A stretch of 64,000 nucleotides of DNA from Blasia pusilla (GCA_050084515.1 CM114274.1:42904001-42968000); one strand, 5' to 3'. Shown: positions 10,341 to 22,617, counted from the stretch's first letter. The notes: generated by a model from the sequence alone, not told the origin. Translations and numbers: made by a program.

Positions 10341-12020
10341 ATGGATAATTATATGAAGCTCACTTGTGGCCATCATCTGGCGGCCCTTCCTCAATTAGAA
10401 ATCGTTCGACCGCAAGCTCTTGAGTCTTTTGTAGCTGTGGATGAAAATTTTCTCTCTGTTCGATTTCTTCTCCAAATTGGAACCATCTTTGTATCCAAGG
10501 ATGTTAGGGTGGACGGTACGGATGACATAATAGGTAAGACAGTTCAGCTAGTGGCTGCAGATCGTAAAGTATGGAATCTCCTACCTCTAGCAAATGGTCA
10601 ATACAGAGTTTACGGCCTGCCCCTGAATTTGTCTCTTTCCCAAGTAGACGGTCGAGAATTTCCTAGTGCTCCGAGCTCTACGTTTGCAACTCCTAGCTCA
10701 GTAGATCCGGCTTCGACTCCAACTTCACACGCTCGTAACAATGTCATTCTTCCTGAAGAGATTATGGATGTTTTCAACCTCAGTGGATTTGTCGGACACC
10801 AACCGGGCCCTCTGTCCGCCTACTCGTTCCTCTTGCGAGTATCAGGCAATAGTTTGCTTTCGTCTCTGGCCTTGAAAATGTACCGCTGGGAGGCCATCGA
10901 TGTCCTCATTATCAGGCATCGCCCTTCTGCGTTGGAGCGTCTCCTGCATACATATTTTTCATTGTCCACGACTTGGGCTCCACGTTAGAGTACACAAGGC
11001 TGGCAGTTCATGTTGGCTTCCACACTCATCCTGTGACCGATGCAATTCAGAGACACATCAAGGAGGATGTGGCGAAGAAAGTTGCCGAGGTCTACAGAAA
11101 CTCTCCGGGTTGAAAGCCGGAGTGATCAAGCTCACAACGGCATCACAAATTTGTGAACAATTGCTTGGAATCCCTAGACACGGCGAGATCACGGCGGCTG
11201 AGGAGAAACAACTCTGGGAAAATCTCGCATTTCTCGCTGATCCTGAATGCTTCCGGAATTTGCTGCGTCAAATACGAGTTCTGGATGGAAAGACAGCCGA
11301 AATGGATGCCATTGCCAGAATCAAGGCCAACTCCAAATTTCCATTCATTCAGAGATGGCAGTTCATGGGCCAAGGAGGCGAGGGATCCAGGGCCTATGAC
11401 TTCAAAATGTCAACCATAGGTCCGTCGAGTGGCCTCGATCTTATAAATCGAATGAGGGAAGGGGAAGATCTTTACGGTAGCTGGGTAAGGTTTGATATTT
11501 GCTACAGAGTGTTGAACGGATGGTTGACGATGGGTGCTCATGTTTATGACCATGTGGAGAAGGGACTCAAAACTATATTTTTTACGTGAAGTAAAAGCGC
11601 GAAGAGGTTGGCGTTTGAAGATGTCTTTGGTTACTCTTATTGGAGGTGGTGAAGGAAAACAAAAGGCCACCCCGGAAATTTATGGGTTCATGGCGGACAA
11701 TGCACAACCTGGGTGGATTGCTATCCGGGAAGTGTTCGGGGTGGAGAGGTTCAACCGGAGGGAAAGGTCGGATGCTTTCCATTGGCAATGATCTGTGACC
11801 CGGTACACCAAATCTTGCATCAAGGAGAATAAGAGGACAGAGCATGTCACTCTACTCTAATTTGCAAGGACAAAAAACCTTGAAGCAAGCCATGGAATGC
11901 CAGGAAGAACTTCATGGGTGGTGGTGGAAGCATGCGATTGAGGGGAAGTACAAAGAGTTGTGCTCTTGGTTGAGTTGGTGGACTGTACGTATGAGACAAT
12001 GGGGAAACTTCATGCGGCAG
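10341..12020 (+). pseudogene. Gene B (MULE-like transposase) 5' exon, copy 1
   Basis: It starts ATGGATAATTATATG and is homologous to the intact 390-codon stretch at 25,656-26,828. An internal deletion of about 330 bp after SLALKM removes the proline-rich and cysteine-rich segment and shifts the frame. A one-base loss near 11,110 shifts it again. Downstream, VLNGWLTMGAHVYDHVEKG and EIYGFMADNAQPGWIAIRE, then RSDAFHWQ, follow the D...D...H spacing of MULE catalytic domains (D at MAD). The exon closes at a CGGCAG/GTGAGT donor. Role: cut-and-paste transposase. This copy is inactive. Confidence 0.7.
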
Positions 12021-12128
12021 GTGAGTTCACTATTTTGTCTTGTCAAGCTCATGCTGAAAAATTGTTTGTAAAGTTGCAGCTCAAGTTGAGAAGCGTGGGA
12101 ACTATAGGGATTTCAAACCGAAGAAACC

Positions 12129-12649
12129 AAGCAAGCTGTCAGATGCGATGGGTTGCCCGAGTGTGCAACTCGACGGAAACCGACGGGTTGCATCCAGAAT
12201 TTTGATGCAACCCGTAGACAAGTATGCAAGTTGCATGTATACAAGGCCTGCAAATAGTTTGACCCGGATGAGTTTCGGATGACTTGCACTTGGATCTTCC
12301 AGAGTGGCCACAGGTTCTTGCAACCCGTCTGAATCCAACGGGTTGCAGTAAGTGGGTTTAGGGTTGCAACACGTCGGGACCTGACGGGTCGCAGAGTCGT
12401 TCATGGGATGCCTCGGCCTTGCAACCCGTCTGAATCCGACGGGTTGTAGTAGGTGGGTTTAGGGTTGCAACACGTCAGGACCCGACGGATCGCAGAGTCG
12501 TTCATGGGATGCCTCGGCCTTGCAACCCATCTGGTTCCGACGGGTTGCAGTAGATGGGTTTAAGGTTGCAACATGTTGGGACCCGACGGGTCGCAGAGTC
12601 GTTCATGGGATGCCTTGGCCTTGCAACCCGTCGGGTTCCGACAGGTAGC
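12129..12649 (+). repeat. Palindrome array in gene B intron, copy 1
   Basis: About ten palindromes lie within the intron 12,021-12,706. Three successive units of about 102 bp (12,318, 12,419, 12,522) each carry one standard palindrome and one variant with GCAACACGTC and GACGGGTCGC arms. Copy 2 of the gene (41,543-41,885) has only about one such unit, so the unit has expanded or contracted. Confidence 0.8.
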
Positions 12650-12706
12650 TTATTTCTTTGACTCCTGAGTTATTTTTGTTCCCTTCTTACATTGCCGTCT
12701 TTGCAG

Positions 12707-14206
12707 GGATTAAACATTCATGAAAATGCCCTCTGCCCCAACACAAGTGGAGCAGAAAGTGTTCATTCCTCTTGGAGGTTGTCACAAGCATGCCAACGAA
12801 TTTCACTTGTGGAGGCATGCCAACAAGACCAGGCAAGAGCAATGCTACAGTCTGCAGCATCCCATATCTTCCTCACAAAAGGCATAACAAAAGGAAGGGG
12901 GCCGTCGATCTACGAGCTCTATCTCAGGGCGGCTGTGAGATCTAGTGATGAAAAAATGTATGTGGAAGCCTTCAACCGGTGCGTAGCTAGAACCCTCCCT
13001 TGAGCAAGACGTACACATTGGTGGGGATATTCATGGGCGGGTTTCAAGACGTCCCATACAGATGGTGGTAGAGCAGTCCGAGCGAGACTCGTGGAGACCA
13101 GATAAGTATCTTGACTTCAGGCAGGTGAAGAGGCAGCATCAAGGAACGAATCCGGTGATTGATTTGGATGAGGAAATTATGCTGCCCTGGTATTCGGGGA
13201 CCCTGGACCCGTCCCAAATCCCTGATGGAGTTACTCCTCCAAAATCAGTGAATGTTCTATTTCAAAAGCCCTCCGTTGCTGGAAGTTCGCAACATCCTGT
13301 CACTGGGGTGGTTCAACAATATGGGATTCTGGTAATGGAGGTGGATTGCAACCTAAGACGGTGGCATATATCTCGGAGCAACCCAGGATGTGGACCCACC
13401 TGCAGAGCAGGATCTGATGGCATTAGGAGAGCATGCGGCACTTTCCTAAATAAGAATTGTATAAGGACTGGACGACCACTGCCTGGGTTTTGGGGACTCA
13501 AAACCTTTGATCGTTACACAAGGAACGGGGATCAATTGAAGTACTTCTTCTGCCCAAATGAATCTTGCGCTTTCCGGAAGTCTTATCCGGTTGCCATTGG
13601 AGCTCTAGGGAATACCCCCACGATTTGGCCCATCGCCGCTGTGAATCGCACTCAAGGGAAGTGGACAATCTTACAAGTGCCGGTTTCAGACTCGTAGACG
13701 GGGGAAGTTCGGAGCATGTTCGTATTACAGAGACCTTTGCATTTTGTATTCAACCTAAGATTGATGTCAACATGTACCCGGAGAAGGTGGATGATCTCAA
13801 TCCATTATTTCTATTTGAGTCTAGAAATGGGGTGAAGAGAAACAGAATGTGTAGGCCAACGCTGGAGAGAGCAAAGCGAATTGCATCAGCTCGGGAGGCA
13901 AAAATGGAGATCATCGCCACGAAAGATGTCTTAAGTGGAAATGGAATAGGAAGGATGTATTGGGTCAGGAACAACACTGTAAATTCAAGTGTCACATGGG
14001 TGTATGTGGTGCACATCTGTTGCTTTCCCACATGTTCATGTGATGACTTTGTCCAAAGAGAGACAAGTGGCAAAAGTTATTTCCCTTGTAAGCACATGTA
14101 CTATGTGTTGCTGGTAGTTTTAAGAGAGTCGAAGGTAGGAGTAGAAATCCACCAACCAATTCTGTCCCTCAAAGAAGTGCGAAGTATTTTAAACAAACCA
14201 CTTTGA
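12707..14206 (+). pseudogene. Gene B 3' exon with SWIM zinc finger, copy 1
   Basis: After the TTTGCAG acceptor it reads NALCPNTSGAESVHSSWR, which corresponds to the conserved TN-A-E-S segment after the catalytic core of MULE transposases. A second Cys cluster (YFFCPNESCAFRKSYP) follows. Near the end, HICCFPTCSCDDFVQRETSG then YFPCKHMYYVLL forms a SWIM zinc finger (C-x-C-x15-C-x-H). The stop is at 14,204-14,206. Frameshifts occur near 13,000 and 13,690. The copy at 41,946-43,447 is better preserved at the C-terminus. Confidence 0.75.
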
Positions 14207-14589
14207 GGATGCAAAATGAGGTTTTAGATTGTACTTTTATTTTTCCTGAACCTTCACTTTGAGCTTGAACTCTATTCAGCCCGGGGCAAATGATAGATTT
14301 TTTCCACACCTTGGATGGAAAAAGTGATTGGTTCCACACTTATGATTCCACTGATTTTTCAGTTTTCTAAATTTTGTACAATTTGCAACTCGTCGAACTC
14401 AGAGGGGTTTCCAAAATATGGAAGAGGAAAAACAAACTGTGGGACTGCTTAATTACTGAACAAAAAAGTGCAAAAAAATTCACACAAAAAGTTTCCTCTC
14501 TTCAACCCAACGGAAACTCTCTTCAAAAAAAAGTCTCTATTTCGGTTGAAGGTAGTTTCCTCTCTCCTCTCTCCTCTCTTCCTCTCCTC

Positions 14590-14629
14590 TTACCGCACCT
14601 CCCTCTCTCCTGCCAGAATACCAGCCCCT
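14590..14629 (+). repeat. Terminal inverted repeat at gene B end, copy 2 element
   Basis: The sequence after a CT-rich subterminal tract ends CCAGAATACCAGCCCC, the reverse complement of the start of terminal block E. It marks the gene B end of the A-B element. Confidence 0.65.
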
Positions 14630-14638
14630 AAAATAGAC

Positions 14639-14800
14639 GGGAGCCGCTGCGGTAGCGCATTCTCGTATGTCGAGTTATCTCCATGTTCGGGTTCCATCGA
14701 AGCTCTTCTGTGAGCGCACAGACGGACTAGGCCACTTTGTATCTCTAAGTTTTGTAAAGATTTATGTGATTTTGTCACTTTCTGTTTTCTCACATAGCAT
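14639..14800 (+). repeat. LTR-like repeat F, partial copy 1
   Basis: Shares about 160 bp with 59,395-59,560 and 61,435-61,592, including TCGAGTTATCTCCATG, AGGCCACTTTGTATCT and a TTTTCTCACA end. The three copies, one beside a copia integrase piece, suggest the U5 half of a copia-type LTR or a short LTR element. It abuts the A-B element end directly. Confidence 0.5.
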
Positions 14801-15147
14801 TGTACATTAATCCCACAACTTCATGCAAGTTAGAGGTAGATCCTTAATAAGAGTGATTTGGAATTAACATGGATTCAAACGATGAAAGCTTAAACACAAC
14901 CATCTATTCCATAGTCTCATGCCACATCGCCAAGTATAATTCCTTAAATAAGAAAAAACTTACATTTAATATCCTCCAAGAAATTATACATGCTCCATGG
15001 CATTAAATATACCAAGGAAATTCTATCAAATTTAAAGTATAATTATAGTGTTACTAAGTTAAACACACTTTATAAAATAAAGTGATGAATCTCAACAAAA
15101 TTATATTAAATTGTAATCAAGATTGAGTAATGGTGTTATGAATGAAC

Positions 15148-17988
15148 TCAATCTTCTAGTACTGGGTTACCGCCAAAGATTATTCTAGACTTTACAAAAT
15201 TAACCACATCAATAGGGATACTCACTTGTCCACCCTCCATTACATATGTGGAATTAGCAAAAGATCCTATCACCGATTCATATGAACATAATATCGGTTC
15301 TTCAGTAACATTCTTCTCCCATTTCTTTATATCCCAATTTTGATATCTCCTACTTGGGGCAATGTTCCCTCTTTTGAATGTATTCAATAGCCACCAATAT
15401 TGAGTTCTGAAATTAGTATCTGCACCAACTCTAATTAGAACTTGTCTCATTCATATGGGATATTTTTTTCTTTCTTATTCAGGTCTAATTATGACAAAAT
15501 ATCCAACATTAAAATCTATTGAAGCATATTCTGTCTCCTCCACTGATAACATATAAACTCTAGGCTTGGATCTAGTGATCTCGATTAGGAAGAGTTCCAC
15601 TTCGAAAGACGATACAAACTTAAGTGTTTTGTTTGGTTAGAGGCAAAAAATTCTCCAATATCTTGGAGAGCAATGAAGCAATGTCATGGGTAATGAAATT
15701 GCTTCTATTATTGGTATTAGAGTCTTTATTTCTTGTTGCCTTGTGGTTTAATCGGATCTTTTATATTCGGTTTTGTATCTTTTCCTCATGGTTTCTAGGA
15801 GAAATAATCAGTCCAATTCCTCAATCGTCAATTCCTCCACTATCATGCTAGTTATTGGAACTTCATCTTTGTGCTTTCGGAAGACTTGCTTCCCATCTTA
15901 TCAAAATACTCAATGTACTGAGAAACACTTTTCTTGATATCAAAAAATGCTTTTAAGGGTGTGGACAGTAAGCGCTTTGGATGTCTAGAAGGGATAAGAG
16001 TAACTCCAGTAATTTCATGACGTAAAAATATATCATACATATGATTCTTTGGCAACCACTTTCTGTTAGAAAAATACATCTTGTAATGCATGATGGGCAT
16101 ACCATCTGGAGATCTAGTAAATCAGAAACAACATGTTTCTATACTCTATACCCCTGATTTTTTGTCTTAAGCACGATGAAACCTTTCAAGTACTTCTTAA
16201 AGTCGAAAATGTCTTGAACCCCTTGTGGTGTTGGATTCAGTAAGGTAGAGTTAAAAAACTATGTGGCAAGATCTTTCAAGGTGTATGCATTATATCGCCG
16301 TAAGATTCCCGAAAACTTGCTAGATATAATATCAACATCTTTGTGAGTGTGCCCAGGGATGAGAAAAGCCAAGTGAATCTCTTCGAATACCTCCCTATGA
16401 ACCACAAGGGCCAAGTATGCCATGACGAAAAAAAAATTATTATCTTTTTGAGAGTTATCCATTTGTAGATTCATAACCTTAGGCAGCTTCCTCGGTCCCT
16501 CTTTGGCACACTCCATGAGTCTATAAGCCACACGAAGAAATCCATCAAGCTTTAATATTTCCCTCTCTTTAAAGAATTGATTGTGAAGTGGAGTTAAGTC
16601 AAGGTCGTCCAAGAACTTCTTTATTTCACTTCGAGGGTTTCCCAAACTCTGAAATAACTTTGCAAATGATCCAATAGTCCAATTAGATCCTTGCTTGTAG
16701 ACTCTTGTGTCAAATTGAGCAATTGCATATAGCCCATGCCCACAAGTCAATTGCAAGAAAGTTGCAATAGAAAAAAAAGAAAGTTAATTCAACTTCTTAT
16801 TTGAATAGTTTAAGAGCTACCCATTTCTCCAAACAAGGTAACTGCGACAAGTAACACATGCGCCCGTACGTTGCAGTAGGCAAGAAATCACATGCCCTAA
16901 GAAAATTTCAATTCCAATTAATGGAGGGGGCCCAAAATTTTCTCTTTATCCTTAGGGAATTATTTTTGGTGTAGAGAAAAAATTGGAATTGAAGTCTTAT
17001 TAAGTGATCAACATCAAGATAGCCCTACGAAGATGCTAACTATCATTTGCTTGTTAAACTTTTTTCTAGTATAATTTAGTGTTATTTCACAAAATTTACC
17101 TGCATAAGTGGAAACAGTTGAGCCAGAGCCAAATCTTTTATTTGTTGCCATGCTCTTGGCAATCATGTTTTGAAACTATCCATTTTGTCGTGGATTAGGT
17201 AAAGACAAGATTCAGGATGGCGATGGATTCTGCTTGCCAAGTGTAATACAAGATCCTTTGAGACATTTGCAAGTCATCATGTTCCATTTTCCGCTCTTTA
17301 AGAACCGCCTTCTGCTCGTTTGTTGATGCAATATTTCTGAGAGACTTCAGTATTGCATAGGTTGCACAACAGAAAAGTTATCACATGATTTTTGAATAGC
17401 AACATTAGAGATTTTTTTTTGGATTTGATTGATAGTTTATTGTGAGAATCTATCTAATCCCATTTTCCCGCCTTTCTTATTGAAAACTTCTCGTATGTAC
17501 TTTCACGAGAAAAATAGAGGTAGTTGAATCAGTTCCTCTCTTCTCTTGTTTGACATAGTTCTTACCTTGTAGGGCATCCGATCTCTAGTCTCCTCAATTA
17601 TGAGCTTTATCATTTCCATCGCTTGCACCATCCTTTGGATTATGGCATTTCTTCCAAGTTTCCCATACCCCATCCATGTCTTTCCATCTCTGACATTTCT
17701 TACTTCGTGCTTGAAGTTCATATTTCCAAGACCATGGATCTGTCGCCAACTTGGGAGGCATACCGTTCTACCTTCTTTCCTGGAGTAAGACGAATGGACT
17801 ATGGCGTGGAATGATTCCCTTCTTTCGTGAAAGGATCTGTTCCAATACTTCTCTTTACTTGAACGAACGTCTCTTGGCATATATTCGCTACAGACTTCTA
17901 GACAACTGGTTTTGGATGCCAGTGATATATCTTCCTCTATTAGCTTGGTATATGGACCTCTATTTTGGTTGCTTCTTATGGACGTCAT
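15148..17988 (-). pseudogene. DUF7869-like transposon protein, multi-exon, broken
   Basis: Minus-strand exons can be followed at 17,988-17,503, about 17,330-17,103 (YLIHDKMDSFKT, then a TGA), 16,765-16,259 and 15,450-15,148. The 16,259-16,756 piece reads KVMNLQMDNSQKDNN then LAFLIPGHTHKDVDIISSKF. The D-N...GHTH-x-D-x-D pattern is typical of DUF7869, an RNase H-like domain in plant and animal transposon proteins. The region is more AT-rich than its surroundings and has none of the palindromes, so it is an unrelated element. At least one stop and several frame breaks make it a pseudogene. The exon limits are approximate. Confidence 0.6.
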
Positions 17989-18251
17989 TTCTTACATTGA
18001 TAAGTGTACATGTAGGCTCTTTTCCGCTTTCCAATTATTACTTAGACGGCCTCTTGGGGCATGGTTGAACACTCCAAGTAGCATGTCCACAAGTCTCATC
18101 CTTCTCTAACAATTCATGATGTCGTAGGCTGTATGACCAAGTTCATTTTAAGAACCTTATGGCGTGTAACACAGTTGGTGATGTCGGTAATGAAAATTCC
18201 AACATGATCCATCAACTAATCAATTATTAGGCTCATCAACCAAGTCCACTA

Positions 18252-18607
18252 TTTCGGGGGTTGGTATTCTGGTAGGAGAGAGTAAGAGAGGAGAGGAAGA
18301 GAGGAAGAGAGGAGAGTCTCTCTTCAGAAAAAAGGGCCAAATCCGCCTCCTCTCTTCAAAACTTTTTGACATATTTGAAATTTTCGTTTGCTTTCAAATT
18401 CAGGAAATCTTTAGAAGAGAGTAGGTAGTGGTCCACATTTGGCCCTAAAAAAACCTCCTTTTTCCTGGGGGCGAAAAAAAAGTAGACATCATAAGACCAC
18501 TACAAACTTTTTTCCATCACTCTCCATGTGAGCCTAAGTTTCTTAACATTACTTGTCTAGGTCTACAATAAGCAGTGCCCATGGGTATTTTTGTTGGAGG
18601 ACCACCC
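18252..18607 (-). repeat. Terminal block E, copy 3
   Basis: About 350 bp closely matching 4,717-5,077. The outer end GGGGTTGGTATTCTGG lies next to the DUF7869-like element region. This is the left end of the A-B element copy that extends to the fold-back at 25,537. Confidence 0.7.
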
Positions 18608-19051
18608 GGATGCCAACCTCTCTTTTTGCAGGGATTGTTGCCTGCATCATGGCCTCCCCTGAATTGCCCCATAACCAACTTTCTGTTGGTTATGAATGGT
18701 GTCTGCCCAAGACCAACTTTGTGAAATATGAACACATGAGAGGATAATTGAACCAAAAAATTGTTACCTGTCTGGAGTAAAGAGGAACTGATGTCCCTTC
18801 ATTCAGATCCTAAAGTTGAGAAACCGAGAAGCTGCACCCCTCCCAACCCGTGAGAAAGCTCACCATAAGAAAGGAAAGATTTTTAGAAGTGATTTTCTTC
18901 CATCCTGCACCCACGATAATCTAACAGGTTGGGAATCCAAAATGGCAATCCGACAGGTAGTAGGAATCCTGCACATCTTAGACAAGAAAAGAAGCCTACA
19001 ACTGGTTTGACGAATGTAGGGGAACGAGCCAAAAGTTAAGAAGCCCGCCAC
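18517..19051 (-). pseudogene. Tail segment D2, copy 3
   Basis: Frame FHKVGLGQTPFITNRK, then MGQFRGGHDAGNNPCKK, ends LRNLGSHGE and a stop at 18,517. Upstream (about 18,860-19,051) lies the associated leader RLLFLSKMCRIPTTC, a relative of the D1 leader. D1 itself is deleted in this copy. Function unknown. Confidence 0.45.
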
Positions 19052-19098
19052 AATGGGTCAGAAGTTGGTCTCACAGGGAAAGAGTCCTATCACTCAAG

Positions 19099-19308
19099 TC
19101 ACCCGGCCTTGAGCGTTTGCATCAGGGCTGGCGACTTTTCCCTTCCTCCCAGAAGTGGGGTACTGTCTTGCATGTAAATGCCCGGGGGGGAATTGTACAA
19201 ACTATCTAAGCTGTACCCATCTGAGCATGGATCCACAGGATCTTGGATCTTGAACACTTGGAAATTGTGCTTGGGCCGAACGAAGCAGTAAACGTAGGAG
19301 TGGTCCAT
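19099..19308 (-). pseudogene. Gene A last exon, copy 3, truncated
   Basis: It starts MDHSYVYCFVRPKHNFQVF and stops being homologous after SPALMQTL near 19,099. Two joined deletions remove the methyltransferase motif I segment and D1. The acceptor here is TTTAGAG. Confidence 0.65.
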
Positions 19309-19419
19309 CTCTAAAGAAGCACGTTGGAAACAATGTGAACAACTTGGCTTAATGTGCAACACGTCACCAAAGAAGTTGGCTTGACCCTAGAGAACTTTTT
19401 CAATTACTAAATTTGGATT

Positions 19420-19727
19420 AACCTGTCGGAGTCCGACGGGTTGTTTTGTCCCTGACCAACCCGTCGAAAGGCGACGGGTTGCTGGCCTAGAGCAGCCCAT
19501 GCTCAGCTGAGAGCAACCCGTCGGAAAGCGACGGGTTGCAGCTTTCCGGAAACACAGGGAAAAACCAAAACCAACTACAACCCGTCGGGTTCCAAGGGGT
19601 TGCAGGTACACCACGGTTTTCCCTGTGTTTCTGGGAAAGATGCAACCCGTCGGAAACCGACAGGTTGCTCTTAGCCGAGCATGGGCTGCTCTAAGCGAGC
19701 AACCCGTCGCCTTCCGACGGGTTGCTC
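19420..19727 (-). repeat. Palindromes in last intron of gene A, copy 3
   Basis: Six palindromes occur near 19,420, 19,458, 19,512, 19,578, 19,640 and 19,698. Centres vary (GAG, AAG, AAA, GCCTTC), while most arms remain complementary. Confidence 0.8.
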
Positions 19728-19831
19728 ATGGACAAAAACAATGGAGATATACTATTTGAAATTCACACGCATTGAGCCTTACCCGAATTCGAATATATAT
19801 TTGAGATTATACTACAGGAAGTGAGCCTCAC

Positions 19832-21862
19832 CCGAATCTGACTCGTCGCGGATCCGAGTGGGTACTCGTTTTTTATGATCCATGATTGCGCCGTCCTCCA
19901 CTTTAGTGACCTTTTGACGCACTGGAGGTTGAAGAGCTCGTCCTCGCTCCCTCTAGTCAACACTAAGAAGCAGCCCCTGTCACTCAAATAGGCGTATGCA
20001 AAGGAGAACAATAGCGCGATTTGGTCATAAGAGAGGGGAAGATTCCAGTCAGGTAACCCGTCCGACGGATTGTCCCCCCACAGTCGCAACCCCGAGGGCA
20101 GATCAGCGATCAAAAGATCCACCGCAACCTCTTCGACCACTCCATTCACCATCCAGGGAGCGTGCCCGTTTCGTTGGAGCTTCCGTCCCAGCATTGTCAA
20201 TTTATCAATGGCTGGTGTCGACGCTTGAGAACTGAAGCTTTTAAGCTCATCCAGTAAAGGAGTGAACTGAAGAAGGACGCTTGTCCGGGTCGTTGTTTCT
20301 CTGTGTCTTCCCAAGGATGATGGAATGTATTCTCCTTGGGACAACATTCGCACCTCTCGCTTCCACTTCTCCCAAGTCTACGGTCGGCTTGTCGGGGTCT
20401 CTATGACCTCAGACTCTGGTGGGGTTTTTTTTGCGGAGGACCTGGTCCGACCCTCTCTCCCCGCTCGTCTGGACGATTCCGCCTCTGGCCTTGAATCTTC
20501 AGCCTCTCTTTGGGAAGACTCGGCCTCGGAATTTTTCCCTCCCCTCGCCTTGCCTTTGAGACCCGCTGTGGATTTGTCTTTGGCCGTGCGGACCTTGGAA
20601 GCCAACTCAGCTGTCTCGTGGGCTTGCTCTTCCGCATCTCCTCCGAAGAAGTCTTCAGGCTGCACAAAATTGGAGATGTCGTCTTGTCCTGAGGCCACTC
20701 CATCATGAAGCACTCGTAAATCCTTATCGGTGATGTCTTCAGGGTCGTTGAAGTCAAGCCAAATGGGGCAATTCTCCACCTCCCAATCGGACATGTGCTG
20801 CCCCATCTCCATGTCGTACATGGAGAATGTCTCTCCATCAGGTGGCGAAGCCCACAATTTCAAGGCTGTCGGTAATTTTTCCCAGGTACTTGCATTCTTA
20901 CACTGGATGAGGTACCTGAAGACCATCCGTTGGGCAGCTTTTACTCGAACTGAATCGGCCGTCTGCTCCTGTAGATCTCGCTTCTTCTTTGCTTGATCCC
21001 GTTTGTTCCCCTCGATTTCTTTGTCAAGCTCTGCCTGAGGGAGGACGCAAACCTTTAACATTGTCTTGAATCCTGGGTTTTTTATTGGCTTGTCCCGGAT
21101 GTCGTCGAGCCAAACCTCGAAATCTACAGAACTTTCCAGGTTTGCTTCATCCAAAATGGGCTCTAATCTTTTGAGCTCCGCTTGCATGCACCGCCCAAAG
21201 ACGGACTTCCGATAACCAACGCGCGTCCCACAACGACCATTCGCGTAGCCAGTGGGAGATCACTGGATCAGACACACCCGGAGGATGGTGTGCCGCCGTC
21301 TTCTAGGCCTCTGTGCCCTCGAGACTGATTTTCATCAGTCGGATCCTCCTAAACTCGCTTATGCCGGACAACGCAAACCAATGCACGCAATCCAGGGACA
21401 CTTTCTCCCCAATCCGACCTTGCGGATCTTCATCCCTTTTCCGCTGGCGCTTGATAATCGCCTTCAGCTCCTTGTAAAACTCCGGACCAAGTTCGGGGTT
21501 GAGAATGCTGATGTATCGCTGCATCTTGCTCGCCGTGTATTTCGTTGCTACAGATATTGCAGCTTGGACAAATTTCGCGCGCTCAGACGTAGATACTTTC
21601 TCCCTCCGCTCCAGCTCCAGTGCAGCGCTCTTCTTCGCGGCCTGTATCTTTGACTAGAAAAGGATGGTTACGGCTGCATCTTGGGAAATAAAATTATTTG
21701 CCCAAGTTTTCTTTTTTTATCTGAGCATCCTTTGCAAGCATCTGATTGACAAGGGCATCGCCCAAGAACCCCCTGTACTCTCCCGGGTGGGTCGTAAGCA
21801 CCTTCCTCACCCGATCGCAGTCCTAGATCCAGTGGTGGGTGACATTCCCCTCCAATACAATC
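19832..21862 (-). pseudogene. Gene A main exon, copy 3
   Basis: Homologous to 457-2,500. The 269-codon stretch 20,378-21,187 and the 196-codon stretch 19,763-20,353 are open; they contain WLDFNDPEDITDKDLRVL and the motif IV-like VDLLIADLPSGLRLWGD. The region 21,190-21,870 is frameshifted. The acceptor at its start has changed from CAG to CAA, and a better-preserved duplicate of the exon start lies 638 bp upstream (22,262-22,500). The duplicate may have replaced it functionally before the whole copy decayed (inference). Confidence 0.7.
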
Positions 21863-21884
21863 TTGCACATCCAAACTCAACCCG

Positions 21885-22250
21885 TCAGGAAATTACATGG
21901 GTTCCTGCAACCCGTCGGACTCCGATGGGTCATCACAACTCAAGGTTGGATTCTAGGAAGGAGCTTGATGCAACCCGTCGGAGTCCGACGGATTGCATTC
22001 AGATTTGCTAGTGCCTAGTTTCAACCCGTCGGACTCCGACGGGTTGTGCAACTGAACATACTAACGTGAACATAGCAACCCCTCGGAGTCCGATAGGTTG
22101 CGAAATTGAATGGAAACTTGCAATTTGACGCAAAATTTGGGGAACCAACTTCCGAATGCAACCCGTCGGACTCCGACGAGTTGATTTCGGCCAAAAATAG
22201 TTTCGAGTCAAGCAACCCGTCGGACTCCGACGGGTTGCTTTGGGCAAAAA
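21885..22250 (-). repeat. Palindrome array, inner duplicate of intron 2, copy 3
   Basis: Palindromes occur at about 21,908, 21,971, 22,021, 22,075, 22,158 and 22,213. The series repeats the order seen at 22,556-22,886, because an interval of about 638 bp (intron part plus exon start) is tandemly duplicated. Confidence 0.75.
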
Positions 22251-22261
22251 ACATACTAAAC

Positions 22262-22500
22262 CTGCGGTCAGCGCTCTTCTTCACGGCCTGTATCTTCGAC
22301 CAGCAAAGGATGGTTACGGCTGCATCTTGGGAAATAAACTTATTTGCCCAAGTTTTCTTTTTTATCTGTGCACCCTTTGCAAGCATCTGATTTACGAGGG
22401 CGTCGCCCAAGAACCCCTCCCGGGTGCGTCGTAAGCACCTTCTTCACCCGATCGCAGTCTTGGATCCAGTGGTGGGTGACATTCCTCTCCGATACAATCC
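22262..22500 (-). pseudogene. Duplicated start of gene A main exon, copy 3
   Basis: It begins after a good GTGCAG acceptor and reads GDALVNQMLAKGAQIKK, TWANKFISQDAAVTILCW. It stops at SKIQAVKKSAD, where intron palindrome sequence resumes. It is the outer member of the 638-bp tandem duplication. Confidence 0.65.
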
Positions 22501-22617
22501 TGCACATCCAAACTCAACCCGTCAGAAAATTTGTAAGTTACATGGGTTCCTACAGCCCGTCGGACTCCAACGGGTCATCACGGCTCAAGGTCGGATTCTA
22601 GCAACGAGCTAAATGAT

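Larger units (their letters stand above)
4717..14629. mobile_element. A-B element, copy 2, both ends present
   Basis: This interval has the full layout: terminal block E, tail segments D2 and D1, gene A (minus strand), gene B (plus strand), terminal end. The left end begins GGGGCTGGTATTCTGG, and the right end is its reverse complement after a CT-rich subterminal tract, so these look like terminal inverted repeats of about 26 bp. No target-site duplication is visible: the left flank is a rearranged copy 1 and the right flank starts TAAAATAG. The transposase family (gene B) fits a MULE-type element. Both genes are broken, so the copy is not autonomous. Confidence 0.65.
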
